Source: Calcarisporiella thermophila CBS 279.70 (taxonomy: Eukaryota > Calcarisporiellomycota). Taken from it: DNA of 64,000 bases. The notes under the pieces were generated by a model. The model ran no database searches, had not been told where the DNA came from, and saw only the letters and a program-made list of their open reading frames with translations. The translations under genes were made by a program, and so were the position numbers. The first letter of the stretch is position 1, and each line of letters starts with the position of its first letter. This document shows positions 46,201 through 57,640 of this stretch, in pieces. Location of the stretch: assembly GCF_041956535.1 (NCBI RefSeq), contig NW_027192191.1, forward strand, positions 193,702 to 257,701. Direction: 5' to 3'.

Positions 46201-49200
46201 CCACTTATTCACCCCCGTCTCACTCAACTTCTTCTAAGCGAGCTGCTTCATTCTTTTGCCGAGAATAGATTACAGGCATTCGATTTACTGATTGCCTTAC
46301 CGAACCCACTTCCAGGAGTAGAGACAGAAGCTCAGGCGCAAAATGTGATCCTTTGGGGTCTAGAGAGAATGAAGAGCACAAGAGCCGGAGAGAGCAATAG
46401 TGGAGCTACGATTTTTAGACTGATATTCAGAAAGTATATTGTGGGATTGGGATATGAGTTGGAAGTGGAGCCAGGAGTTAGTGGTCATCGAGACTCATAC
46501 GGTGTACCAGCCGGTTAGTTTACACACATTTAATCAAAATATCAAAAGCCAATATTAACCATCCAATATTTCTTCTAGCCGACTTTACAAGTAAGCTCCT
46601 CGATATGCTTGAAAAACAGACGAAAATTGCTTCGGAAAATCTCTTATTCGCTGCCCAAAGTTACCCTTTGCATGGCACACTACTTGCACTTCAGTATGCG
46701 AAGCTTAATTAAATGAACGACGGCCACGTATTAACCTGATTGCTATTCCTATTATAGATATCTTGTCCAAGAGTTAGATTACAGTGACGACCTAATTAAA
46801 ACTCACCTTTCCATTTGGCAGTCACTTCATGCAAGAGCCCTTTCACTAGTCCACAGCACCTGCTCCATAGTCCTCGATGTGCTCTCGAACCCTTCTCCTG
46901 AGGGGAATATGCCCGCCTCTTTCCAAGAGATGGAGGAGAATATTGACGAGTTAATTGCCGTTTCGCTCGAAACGCCCGAGATTATCAGCGATGCTGAAGC
47001 TGGTCCAAAGCAGCAGGTGATTTTGAGTTTTTGCTGGAGAGCAGTTAAAGAAGCAAGTGCCCTGCTGGGGACTATTGTAGCACGTGCACCTATTGCAAGT
47101 GAGAGCGGGAATAATGATGGATTCGTAGGTTATGATGACATGGTGAATGCGTGCCAGCTCTTTAGAGTTATGTTGACAAGCATCCGTCACCGCGGAGCAT
47201 TTTCTGCCGTGTATCCTGGATATGTTGAGCTCTGTACCCGTTTGCGCGCGTCGTCTCACCCCAAATTTTCCGATCTGCCTGCTCTTTGTCTTGAGGTAAG
47301 TTGTCATAAATTAAGAACTGATTTTGCCTATTATACCTGTTTAACCTTTGTCCTACTTCCCACTTAGGAACACATCCAAAGCATACTAGAGCAATCTATT
47401 TCGATCACTCGCCGTAGTGCTGGTCTTCCATTCTGTGTTCTGGCAGTTGTATCTAGTGAGCCGCATGGGCGGCATGTACTTTTACCCATGGCAATGAATC
47501 GTTTCATCGAGATCGCATCGCGTCCCACATCACCTGACGCTGACCAGACATTGGATTTACCACAAGTTCATGCTTTTAATGTATTAAGAACGATTTTCAC
47601 AGACGCGAAATTGGGGCAGGATGTTCTCCCATTTGTTGCCGAGGGGTATGAGGTCGCAATAAGAGGGTTCTCTTCACATACGTAAGTAATCTCTCATCTA
47701 GTCAGAATAGGCCCCAATGGTTAATATATTATTTTTATCAGCTGGGCTATCCGCAATTGCGCTGTTATGCTTTTTTCCACTTTATTGCAACGAACCTTTG
47801 GAGCCAAGAAGACTCGTGATGAACACCACACAATCAATACGCTTACAGGGCGCGAGTTCTTCGCCCGCTTCCCTCGGTTACACCCATTTCTCCTTGCTGA
47901 GCTGCAGGCTGCTGTCGACGATCTGCTGTCTCCCGGTCCAAAGGTTAATTCTGCACTTTACCCCGTGCTCACTCTATTATCACGGCTTCATCCTTCGTTG
48001 ATGGAGGGCACTGATACAATACTTACAACTGCACCTTTTGTGCCGCTGGTTATGTCTTGTGCTAAAAGTTCGATTTTTAAAACTCGAGAAATGGCTGCTA
48101 GAGCACTTGCGCCCCTTGTTACATCTGGAGAGTTGGTCAGCACTTGTGCAGAGTTGCTAAATATATGCTGTAGTACAACCTCTCAGAACGAAATGCACGG
48201 AAGATTGGCACAGATACAGTTGTTGCTGCGAGGGCATTTGTATAATGTCGCCTCTCCCGAGATCATGTTGGGTAAGGGCCCACCTCTATATAATTGCTTT
48301 TTTCTTTGTTTGGTTTTAACCTAACCTTCACAATGCTAATGTTTAGATCTGACCGAAAAACTGCCCGACCTCTTGCTGTCAGCTTGGACTATCCTCCTGA
48401 TGGACAATCGATGTGCCATTACGCGTGCGCTTTTCCTACAAATTGTCACAGAATTCTGTGTGGAGTCACGGTGGCTGTCCCGTACATTAGAGGATGAAGA
48501 AACCCAGGCAAAACTCTTAGCGAAAGCACATAAAGCTTTCGCTCTATTGAAGGAGAAGATGTCAGAATTCTGCCGTGAGGTGCTCTCGAAGACAGGAGAG
48601 GTGGAGGAGTTAGGCCAACATCTTGTGCGGCAACAAGCTGCGGAGGCTCTCACCTTCCTTAGCTTGGATTCGACCAATGCTGAAGTGTTCCTTAGCCTAC
48701 TTTCTGACTGCGATTATGAAGTCCGTTTCGTCACTCTCCAACGCCTCTCTTCCTCTTCCTCATTACTTGAAAATGATGAAATTCGCACAAAACTTGCGCG
48801 TATGCTTATAGAAGGCGAGCCGCATGTCTATTGCTTTGACATGGTGACGGAATTGTTGGCCAAGCTTCCGGAAGTAGGTGGCGTGGATTTGGCAGAGTTT
48901 TGGGAGGTGGTTGAGGGATATGCCACTGGGCGGAAAGGAAAAGCAAGTCCCACAAAAATGGAGGCGGTATTGCCACTGCTGGGGTCTCTTACTCTTCAGA
49001 CTTGGCGGAACCCTTCGTGCTCTGAGGAGATCCGTGCTCGTACTCTAAAAACGTGGTCGAACTTGGTTTATGAGAACAGCCATCCTGACAAGCCGCTTTC
49101 GTTGCGCGAAGCCGTCGTCTCCTCAGTTGAATATTTCGTGGAGATCTTGCCATTGAGCCGCGATATTGCGATGAAAAATGAAGATACTTCAGAGAGTTTA

Positions 49201-50146
49201 GCGAAAATCCATATGACTTTGGCGAGATTATTGCAGGATGATGATGCCGACGTTAGAGACGAAGCCGCAGAAATTGTTGGAAAATTGTCCGGCGGGAATC
49301 ATGTAACGCATTAATGAATTTTTGGCAAGGTGATATTCAACGTTGACAATTTTATGTATAGGCACAGACACGGATAACTTCTGAAAAGGCACTCAAAGAT
49401 ATATATACCCATATTCTTTCCAATTTTCCCCGTTCACCTGCATTATACCGCATGCTTTTGTCAACGCTCCTTGCTAATGAGGAACCCTGTAAGTTTGTTA
49501 TTTCTTTAATCCAATTCGAAAACCATGTGATTTCTAAGTTATGCACGGCTATTTATATGTAGTGCAAATACTGGAAGAAGAGCTCAACCCGAGCCGCGTG
49601 CTTTTCGCGGTCGAAAAAAGCAATATCTATAAAGAAGACCAGGCTGATCTCGAGATGACTTCGGTAGCTCTTTTGATGGGAGCATCTCAGCATAAAGAGG
49701 TCGTCAGAAGTGCAGTTGAGGGGCCAATAAGAGAGGCATGCAAAAAAGCATTGGACACTTTGAAGGCGGCTGCAAAATTACTCGAGAAAGAATCTCCTGA
49801 CTCTAATGTATTTTGAAAACTCGCTAAATGAATTAGACTCGAAACTGACAGTTTGTATCCTGTGTAGGTGAAAGAATACGGTGCTTTGAACTTCACCTCT
49901 CGCGAGCGCGTGTTCTTCATTCTGTGGCGAGCCATATTGGTTCTCTCTGTGGGAGTGGAGCTTCTCGGTTCGGATGGACCCGTTGGCGAAATTCAGAGCA
50001 TGCTTATCCATTTAAGTGCGATTCCAATGCACCCTCAGCTCCACGATCAGCTCTATTTTAGGGAAGAGGAACATCATGAAGGGAGAAGGGTAGGGATACT
50101 AGGGGGACAAAGTTTGTCGGAAAGGTTACGCGGGATATCCGTATAG
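43255..50146 (+). CDS. TRM732: tRNA 2'-O-methyltransferase cofactor TRM732/THADA
   Basis: A giant HEAT/ARM-repeat protein that partners Trm7 for 2'-O-methylation of position 32 of tRNA anticodon loops. Fourteen exons (43255-43447, 43523-44441, 44508-44901, 44967-45197, 45269-45533, 45599-46513, 46579-46693, 46758-47295, 47368-47681, 47742-48271, 48347-49302, 49362-49488, 49563-49807, 49868-50146) give 2,006 aa (yeast 1,420, human THADA 1,953). The DUF2428 core is clear: CWRAVKEASALLGTIV, then SITRRSAGLPFCVLAVVSSE, LDLPQVHAFNVLRTIFTDAK, TWAIRNCAVMLFSTLLQRTF and LTGREFFARFPRLHPFLLAE. The rest is helical repeats, including NLALPxLL-type ILPRLLKASPKAFWRLLHTL. Every junction is in phase. The first exon is the least sure: it has no family motif. 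Confidence 0.93.
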
Positions 50147-50384
50147 AAGAGTCGTTTCCATATAATTGCTATCGGTATGCAACTTGATTTCTGGGCATGA
50201 ATATTTAATATGGTATTTTGGAATTTTGAGCAAAGGAAGGGATATATTGTAGAAAAGTGACAGCTCTATAAAAGCTGTTCCCCAACAAAATCACAGATTC
50301 TATATTCACCATAATAAAACATAGAGTTTCTATCGAGAGAGAAAAGAAAAAAGACAAAAACAAAAACGAAGCTCCGCCTCTAGT
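50147..50384. other. Convergent 3' region
   Basis: 238 bases tail-to-tail between TRM732 (+) and the E2 gene (-), AT-rich with AATAAAA near 50312. No gene is seen. Confidence 0.5.
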
Positions 50385-52131
50385 TTACCTCAAAAACCCA
50401 AGCATAGCGTATGGTTCTGAGAGAAGTTGCTTCCAACGGTTGCTGAAGCGAGCCATGGTAGCTCCATCCACAACACGATGGTCAGCGCTGAAGCTAACAG
50501 GCATGCTCAGCTTTCCGACCACCTTCTCCGTGCCATCCGCTCCAATTTCGAATTTCGGCACCCGCTCCACCTTGCCCACAGCGGCGATGCAGAGCTCACT
50601 CTTCACCAATACGGGAGAGGCATAGGTGCCACCGATGACGCCGATATTTGAAAGGGTGATTGTTCCGTCGCGTAAGTCGGCGGGAGCGAGGGCATTGCGT
50701 CGCCCGGCTTCTTGCAAACGGTGGAGCTCAGCAGCAATCTCGAAGATGGATTTTGCTTGGACATTTTTGATGTTGGGCACAATCAGTCCGCCGGGAGTAT
50801 CCATCGCCACCCCAATGTTATGCGATCCGCGATAGCGCAGTTTAGGGGTGGAATCTCCGTCCTCCTCAAGGCAGGCGTTTAGAAGTGGGAACTCGGCGAG
50901 CGCCATGGACATGGTTTTGATCATAATTGGCATGAAGCTAACTTTGGGGAAACTGTAACTTGTTGGGTTTCGGGCAATCAAATTATTCAGTGCGCTCCTA
51001 TACTCGTTCGTGGTGTCAAGAAGGAATTCATCGCAATAACCAAAGTGTGGAATAGTAAGGGATTGAGTCATCGACTTGAACATAGCCTTTTGGATAGTGG
51101 TAAGCGGAACCGTTGTGTCTGCGGCAGTGGGCACGTTGACAGCTGAGGATATTGTTGGCGCAGCTATCAGGGGAGGGAATAGGTCAATATGACCCATTAA
51201 ATTTTTCGACTCGAACGAAATTAAAACTTACCAGCAGCTTCTTGAGCAGTGACTCCACCGCCATTAACAAAAGCAATAACGTCCTCTTTCATCACACGAC
51301 CACCCTTTCCTGTACCTTTTACTAGAGACAAGTCAACACCATGCTCCCTAGCAATCCTCCTTACTGCTGGGGTAGCGAACACAGCCTCATTCTCTTCCGG
51401 CCTAACACCTTCCATCATAGGATGCGGTTTTGCTGGTGTAGCAACTCTGGAAGCTGCAGTGTTCGCAGACGAGGTTTCCGTTGCAGAGCTCGCTTGAGCC
51501 TCTTGCTCGGGACTAACATTTTCCGTAGCATCTGCTTCTCCCTCAACCTCTATATCCACCAAGGCTTGTCCAACTTTTGCCATATCCCCCACTTTGTAGT
51601 GGAGCTTCGCAACTTTTCCCGTGTACCGGGATGTGATCTCAACACTAGCCTTGTCGGACTGAACTTCGCAGATTTTTTCAAATTCGGCGACCTCTGATCC
51701 CGGTTCAACAAACCTTTAAGATGTCACAGGATTAGAGCACCTATAATCGATATTATCCGAAATGCTATCATCATTACCATTGTACAACCTCACACTCAGT
51801 AATTCCTTCACCAATATCTGCAAGTAAGAATGGAAGGACTTTATGCGCAGTGGGTGTGGAATGGAATAGACGTAAATTTCCACAAAGAGGATATAATGGA
51901 CGCGCACTTAGACTAGACGAAGCGAAAGGGGCCTGTACCTATTGGTATTAATGTGGAATTAATGTAATTAAACTCTTTTAGTTTATGCGATGAAAAGTGC
52001 ATTTCTACCTTGGAAATTGCAGGGAGATTTTGTTTCCGCGATGCTCTTACAAAATGAGTAGACAGAGTTCGCGATGGGATGACTCGCAATTGACTAGTGG
52101 CACTGCGTCTAAATGCAAGCGTGCGAAGCAT
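50385..52131 (-). CDS. Branched-chain 2-oxoacid dehydrogenase E2 (dihydrolipoyl transacylase)
   Basis: The mitochondrial core enzyme of the branched-chain keto-acid dehydrogenase complex (leucine, isoleucine, valine breakdown). Four exons (52131-52009, 51938-51778, 51713-51232, 51163-50385) give 514 aa. The N-terminus is an Arg/Ser-rich presequence, ending near [20 protein letters not shown] where the mature lipoyl domain begins. The lipoylated Lys is in [20 protein letters not shown]. The peripheral-subunit-binding domain is [20 protein letters not shown]. The catalytic core has [46 protein letters not shown] and the active-site His in [13 protein letters not shown]. The DKASV lipoyl context and SFMPI core point to the branched-chain rather than the pyruvate enzyme. 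Confidence 0.95.
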
Positions 52132-52891
52132 TTGTTTTTTTTTTCCTTTGTAAATTATAATTAGAAAGAGGAGGGAATAAAAAAAAGTATCGAAGATGGA
52201 GTGGGGAAAAGTGGTTGTTTGCTAGCAACCGTGAGAACTTTTCCAATAGAGTCAAACTAGAAAAAATATTATTAGGGGGAAATAAGGATTTTGACTCCGC
52301 ATATTGAACTTATAGAAAAATCTTAATCACGATTGAATCACCCTCCGAAATAATTACTTCACTGGCGCTTCTAGTCAATCCATTTTCTGCCGTTTAGACG
52401 AGGGCTGGCGGCCAATCGATCTTTCAGTGGAGGTATCGGGAGAGGACCTGTTTCTCAGGCTCGAGATTAAGATCCTGCCGTGGGATATATTGACAGCTGT
52501 TAGTTTATACACATAATAACAATGCAAAAATTGCAAATAATAACAATGGAAAAATAGCCCTACCCACACAATGCCAAAGGAGAGTTCAATTAAATATAGC
52601 ACTTCCAGTTATAGCCATCCAAATCATTTGCTTTCAGATCACGGATTATATCCAAAGGGATATATTCACCAAGCAGGGCGTAGTCTCATTATCCCCTCCA
52701 GGGTAAAGGGATAAAGGCATTCCATTAATTAACAATAAATAAAAGTTTAATAAGTTGGTGAAAGGGCAATGAAAGACGATGACAATAAGAAATGATACAG
52801 AAGGAGGGGGGGGGGGGGGAATAGGCAGCAGTAAAAGAGTGCTATTAGAATAATCGAAGTATATGGAAGTAATAGGCCATAGGCATGTTTA
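52132..52891. other. Intergenic upstream of the E2 gene; downstream of the HSF gene
   Basis: Both neighbours are on the minus strand, so this holds the promoter of the E2 gene and the 3' region of the HSF gene. A G14 run (C in sense) lies at about 52806-52819 in the HSF 3' region. Between 52375 and 52725 the minus strand has several short protein-like open pieces flanked by GT and AG, but I could not join them in phase, so no gene is called. Confidence 0.4.
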
Positions 52892-54251
52892 CTACCCTTG
52901 CCGAGGGAAAGCTTCAAAACCCAGCAGCTCATCGGTCCCAGCTAACTCATATTGCCCGATGCTCTTTCCCTCGAGGCCGTAGTCCATCTCATCCATATAC
53001 ATGATTCCATTACTATCTGCCGAAGAGGGCGAGGGGCTTGGAGGGAGTGGCGTGTTTACTGCCAATGCATGCAGGTTCAGGCTTTCTGGTGAAAAAGGCG
53101 GCTGATGCAGCATTGGCTCCACAAAAGTCTGCGCCAAGTGAACATCGATCGGAGAAGGGAGACCATCTTGACTGTGCTGTTGTTGTATGTGCTGTTGTTG
53201 TAAGTTTAAGAAGGCAGATTGTGCCTCAGCAAGGATAGACGTAGTGGGATCATTGTGCGAGTGGTTGGCATTCTGTTGGAGAGGAGACATATAGTCACGC
53301 ATCCCTGATTGTGCGCCCGGTGTTTCCGCGCTAGTAATAAAGATAGGAGGCCGCTCCAATTTTGTTTCATAAGAGTCGTAGTTGAGTTCTGGTGGTACTT
53401 CCTCTAGAATGAGTCCAAGAAATAAAAGAAAACCAATATAAGAACGTAATTCCGGACTCTGGTAAAGAAAACCATAATATTTACGGCCAGAGTGTTTGTA
53501 TTGTTTCGCCAGGTGGTCCATTAAGCGACGCATGATTTGTTGCTGCATCGCCAGTTGTCGCTGTGTCTCTTCGAGTTGATGGAGCACCTCATTCATATTG
53601 CTGCGCATCTGAGTCATTTGCTGCCCAACTTCGCCCTTAAACACCTTGAGTCCTGCAACTTCCGTTTGCAAATTTGAAGCATCGGATTCGCGTCGGGGTG
53701 CAGTTGTATCAAGCGCCTTTCGCCTTATTTCCTCAACCAGCTCGGGTCGATCGCGCTGGAACTTTTCATGAGAGAATTCCCATTGCTCCTGATCACCTTT
53801 GGTTGAGCTGCCACTGTTTCTGTTTGATTTGTTGACCTTATGGAAACCGTACCTACAAATAAGATGATAATGCTGCAAAATTATACATTAAGACGAATGA
53901 CGGATAGAGGGAAGTTGCGTACATATTCAGCTGCCGAACAAAGCTTGAGAAATTACTGTGCTTGAACATGGAAGGCAGAACCTCCTGCGAAAACCGCGGT
54001 GTATTGTGGACGAAAAAAGAATCGCCAGCGGCGCTCCAATATATCAAATCTTGGTATCTTTCATCCCCCACCATCCTGTATAGTTTTCGCACAAATGAAT
54101 TGCCTCGTGGGGCGCCAGATGTGCCTGGCGGCTGAAGCATGTCAGTGCTCGGTGGCGAGGACGATGCAGATGTGCAGTTATCTTCGAAACTTGACGCCGA
54201 AGAGGCAGAGAATGAGCGCGGCCGATTAGGCTGCCTGAAGTTAATATTCAT
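52892..54251 (-). CDS. Heat-shock-factor-type transcription factor
   Basis: A nuclear regulator with an HSF DNA-binding domain. Three exons (54251-53923, 53852-53485, 53403-52892) give 402 aa. The DNA-binding domain (residues about 50-155) shows NSFVRKLYRMVGDERYQDLI, YWSAAGDSFFVHNTPRFSQE, and VLPSMFKHSNFSSFVRQLNM followed by YGFHKVNK, the recognition helix. The exon 1-2 junction falls inside NMYGFHKV and restores it exactly. A heptad-repeat oligomerisation region follows (residues about 195-250, GEVGQQMTQMRSNMNEVLHQ). The C-terminal third is Gln/Pro-rich and likely activating. It may be Hsf1-, Sfl1- or Skn7-type; no response-regulator domain is present, so Skn7 is unlikely. Confidence 0.93.
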
Positions 54252-54364
54252 GCTGGATATTAAATATGATCTTGGGAGAGAAGAGGAGAACCGTGTGATC
54301 TGGTGTATATCTGAATAGAAATGAGGACGATCAGAGGATCAAAGAGATTTTGCAATGAGAAAAA
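54252..54364. promoter_or_regulatory. Very short divergent promoter, HSF (-) and tail-anchor-like gene (+)
   Basis: Only 113 bases separate the two start codons, so both genes must share promoter and leader sequence. I see no clean heat-shock element (alternating GAA/TTC) within it. The pairing is read directly from the two start positions. Confidence 0.6.
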
Positions 54365-55441
54365 ATGGCGAGATCTCAAGTGAAAAATAGAAGTACTGCA
54401 AAACAAAAATTTTCTCTCAAAGATCCTCAGCCAACAGAATTTTTTTTGCCACTTCGGTTGTGGAAACTATACCACACCATAGAAACCCTGCCCTACATGA
54501 CAGAGCAAGCCAAACTCCCCAAGCACTTGCTGGAATACCGCTCAATTTGCGAGCGATTCTTTTATAATCAAGAATCCGACGCTGCACATTTACTCGCACT
54601 AGTGGATGCAGCCATCGCTAATAATCCATCATTACCTCTCGAGGCCAACTCAACCGCCATCCTCTCACTTGGTCTAGACCCCTCTTCGGGACTTCTGCAA
54701 AATCCTTTAGAAGCGAATCTCTATACATCCCTAAAATCCCAGATCCGTAGTCAGTTCCATGTCAGAGAGCAGGAGCGCCTGCATCAACGATTTGAAGAAA
54801 TTATTGCTGAATCTTCCAGCGAGACGAATGGAAAACTAGCATCTGAGGAAGAGGGGATGAAATCGGAAGTATCTGTAGAGCATGCACGTAACGAATTGCA
54901 CCGATTTGTATCTGCTTATCGTAGCCAGCTTGGTGCCGGCGGCTTTCTTAGAGGTTTGCGGGCTGCACTCCAAGCTCTCTTGGGCCAACCAATACCTGTA
55001 CTTTTCCGGATACACGATGATTCCCTTCTTCAGCATGGCGAGGCCTTTGCTTTTGATGCCCTTCGCCTTCTCTTCAGTGGAATTGGTGCCTATCCATCTG
55101 AAAGCACTACCGAGCTACTCTCTGACCAGAGTCCCTCTACGGCTAATTATCGATGGTGGATCATTGGCTCCCGAATATCGGACGACACTGCACGCATTCT
55201 TCTAAATGGCATTCCCTCTGATCACACACTCCCCCCTGGGAGACCAATGGGCGAAGTCAAGACGGGGGATGAGAGGATCACTCATAGACCTAAGCTATAC
55301 TATGCCAGGAAGCCATATAGCACTAGATTGACGTCTCAAGTAATAGCTCTTTCGTACTGGCTACTATGGCCAATAGAACGGATTCATTCCTGTCTTTGTT
55401 CACTTTGGGCAGTATTGACAAGAAGAAAGACTTCACTCTAG
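54365..55441 (+). CDS. Intronless protein of unknown function, tail-anchor-like C-terminus
   Basis: A single open frame of 358 aa from ATG 54365, unusual in a region where nearly all genes have introns. The N-terminus is basic (MARSQVKNRSTAKQKFSLKD), followed by a mainly helical region (PTEFFLPLRLWKLYHTIETL, HLLEYRSICERFFYNQESDA) and a central acidic segment. The last 45 residues have a hydrophobic, Trp-rich stretch (VIALSYWLLWPIERIHSCLC, SLWAVL) ending in a basic tail (TRRKTSL), which fits a membrane anchor at the C-terminus. I do not recognise the family. It shares a 113-base promoter with the HSF gene. Confidence 0.7.
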   Translation: MARSQVKNRSTAKQKFSLKDPQPTEFFLPLRLWKLYHTIETLPYMTEQAKLPKHLLEYRSICERFFYNQESDAAHLLALVDAAIANNPSLPLEANSTAILSLGLDPSSGLLQNPLEANLYTSLKSQIRSQFHVREQERLHQRFEEIIAESSSETNGKLASEEEGMKSEVSVEHARNELHRFVSAYRSQLGAGGFLRGLRAALQALLGQPIPVLFRIHDDSLLQHGEAFAFDALRLLFSGIGAYPSESTTELLSDQSPSTANYRWWIIGSRISDDTARILLNGIPSDHTLPPGRPMGEVKTGDERITHRPKLYYARKPYSTRLTSQVIALSYWLLWPIERIHSCLCSLWAVLTRRKTSL

Positions 55442-56476
55442 GTGGACGAAGACTTCATGCATAGAGTAGATGTACCTATTCTTCTTATTCAAGTCCTTGC
55501 TTGTCCTTCATTCATCTTGATATTTATAGTATTTATTGCCTGCTCTTTAGAGTTAACAAAAGACCAACCTTTGTTCACAAATAAAAAGAGAAGGCGTTTA
55601 CTTTAGCACTCATAACCACTTCAACGCAACCCACGGATAATAAGAGTTGCGTTGTACACACGAAGTGCCTGTTGAGTTGTAAAGGGGGTATGTTTCAAAC
55701 ACTGTCTTTTATGAAATGCAAGTTTATTATCATTTATAGATTTCATGCAGAGCCTAATGAAGAAAATAAAAAGACTATTAGCTTAATTCTCTTCATTCTC
55801 TTTAAGTCTTGAAGGGTAGAGGGTCAGGACAATAAAGCGGAAAAATTTCATCAATAAATTATGACTGACGTGCAAATATGAATACGTTCATCATTCTCAT
55901 AAAAACACGGAAGAGGAAAAGGAAATAAGCAAACTTACCTTTATAAACAAAAGAAAAGAAAAATCGATGGGAAAGAGGGAGGGGGAAGAAAAGTAAATAT
56001 TTGGAATCAGGAAGATATCATAAACAAAAAATTAAGAGACAAAAGATAATAGAGAGACACGAAACTTGTTTACCAATTTTATAGATTCATTATTAGCAGT
56101 CACAATACTCTTCGAGTGAGAAAACACAGTCGTTCTTTAGCAAGGAATAGCCTAATTAGCCTGAATTAGTCCAACAACAGATATAAAGTCGGTTAAAGAG
56201 CTGAACAATCCTTTATTTGGCCTATCGATCAGAGACATCCCAAGAAATATAAACTTTATCCTATTGAAATATTAAGTCGAAAATAAAATATCAAAAATAT
56301 CAAAAATGTAGGAAAAATGGGAAAAGGAAAGAAACTAAAGTGGTATAAACTAGAATGAAAAGTTTTCACAATGCGATCCATAGCGAAATAAAAGTTACTA
56401 TAAACACAAAGAAAGAAACCATGCTTGTTTTCTTTTTCTTATTTTCCTACATTTTTTTTATTGTTTTCTCATTTAT
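55442..56476. other. Convergent intergenic, AT-rich
   Basis: Tail-to-tail region of about 1 kb between the unknown protein (+) and the kinase (-). AT-rich throughout with many A runs. No gene, RNA gene or repeat family is recognised. Confidence 0.5.
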
Positions 56477-57640
56477 TCAGCATTCACAGACAAACACTCC
56501 CTGATCCTCCTCCCGGTCTCGTTCAAATTCCACCATCTTGCGCTCGCCTTTTCCTTCAAAGGCCATGTCGAACACCGGCTTTGAGAAATCCATTTCCTCC
56601 GGCTCGTCCGCCATATCCGACCATGACCACGCTGACGACACAGAAAATGCAACCCCAGAATCCCACCCGCGCACCAGCGAATGCGCCATCATTCCGGAAC
56701 GTGCGGGAATGGCAGCTGTGGCTGGATCCACCACGGATTGTTTGTCAGCTGCTTGATCCTCTTCATTGCTCGATGAGAAACGGGAAATGCTCTGCACTCT
56801 TTTGATGGCCGCTTGTATGGTGGGCCGCTTTTCAGGATCAACGGATAATAAAGAGGTGATTAACGCGACGCATTCGTTCGTGAGCCACGGGAACATCTCG
56901 TGAATCATGGCCACTGGATTTTCGACATAGGCAGCAAATACTGGATCTCGCGATGGGGAAGCCTGCTGCCAAGCATTCTTCCCTGTCAGCATCGCAAGCA
57001 TCAGCACACCTAGAGCCCAAATATCCCCTTTGGCAGCATGGTATTCAGTGCCTGCCGCATCCTCATGCTGCTCTGGTGGAATATATTGCAAGCTCCCGAC
57101 ACCATATTCGCCGGGGAATTCCTCCGAAGTTGCAAGGCCAAAGTCTGCGAGCTTCAGCGAGCCATCGTCAAAAAGCAGGAGGTTTTCCGGCTTAATATCA
57201 CGGTGATACACCCCCTGCGAGTGGCAATGCTCTACGGCTGAGAGTACTTGTACCATAGCAGTTCGTACGTAATCATCATCCACTTCTTCACGCCCTCCAC
57301 TCAAAATATCGAATAAATCTCCACCAGCACATAATTCCATTACCATCCAAAGATCCTCTTGTGTCTCGATCACGCAATGAAGTTGAACTATGTGCGGATG
57401 ATGAAGGCGTGCGTGCAGCTGGCACTCTTGGCGGAGAAGATCGAGCTCTGAAGCATCTAGGCCAACTTTGCCAAGGCGCTTCACAGCGAAGTAGGCGTTA
57501 GACGCGGAAGGGGAAGATTGGCGAGCAAGATAAAGACATCCGTACGAACCACTGCCGATGGTGTCAATGAGCTCATACGTGTTGTCAAGTAAGGTGCCGA
57601 TCTTAGAGGTTGCGTATGTCTGAAAGGCGTCTTCTAGCAT
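56477..57640 (-). CDS. Serine/threonine protein kinase (Ran1/Sks1-like)
   Basis: An intronless kinase of 387 aa from the ATG at 57640 (an open frame extends upstream but reads hydrophobic UTR-like sequence). The kinase domain spans about residues 20-290: glycine loop IGSGSYGCLYLAR, AVKRLGKVGL with the ATP-binding Lys, catalytic HRDIKPENLLL, DFG in KLADFGLATSEEFPGEYGVG, then SLQYIPPEQ as the APE-like motif. GDIWALGVLMLAMLTGKNAW and the closing SLLSVDPEKRPTIQAAIKRV are complete. The Gly-Ser-x-x-Tyr-x-Pro-Pro-Glu style is that of fungal Ran1/Pat1- and Sks1/Vhs1-like kinases, linked to nutrient responses. The C-terminal tail of about 90 residues is unstructured. Confidence 0.92.
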   Translation of the reverse strand: MLEDAFQTYATSKIGTLLDNTYELIDTIGSGSYGCLYLARQSSPSASNAYFAVKRLGKVGLDASELDLLRQECQLHARLHHPHIVQLHCVIETQEDLWMVMELCAGGDLFDILSGGREEVDDDYVRTAMVQVLSAVEHCHSQGVYHRDIKPENLLLFDDGSLKLADFGLATSEEFPGEYGVGSLQYIPPEQHEDAAGTEYHAAKGDIWALGVLMLAMLTGKNAWQQASPSRDPVFAAYVENPVAMIHEMFPWLTNECVALITSLLSVDPEKRPTIQAAIKRVQSISRFSSSNEEDQAADKQSVVDPATAAIPARSGMMAHSLVRGWDSGVAFSVSSAWSWSDMADEPEEMDFSKPVFDMAFEGKGERKMVEFERDREEDQGVFVCEC

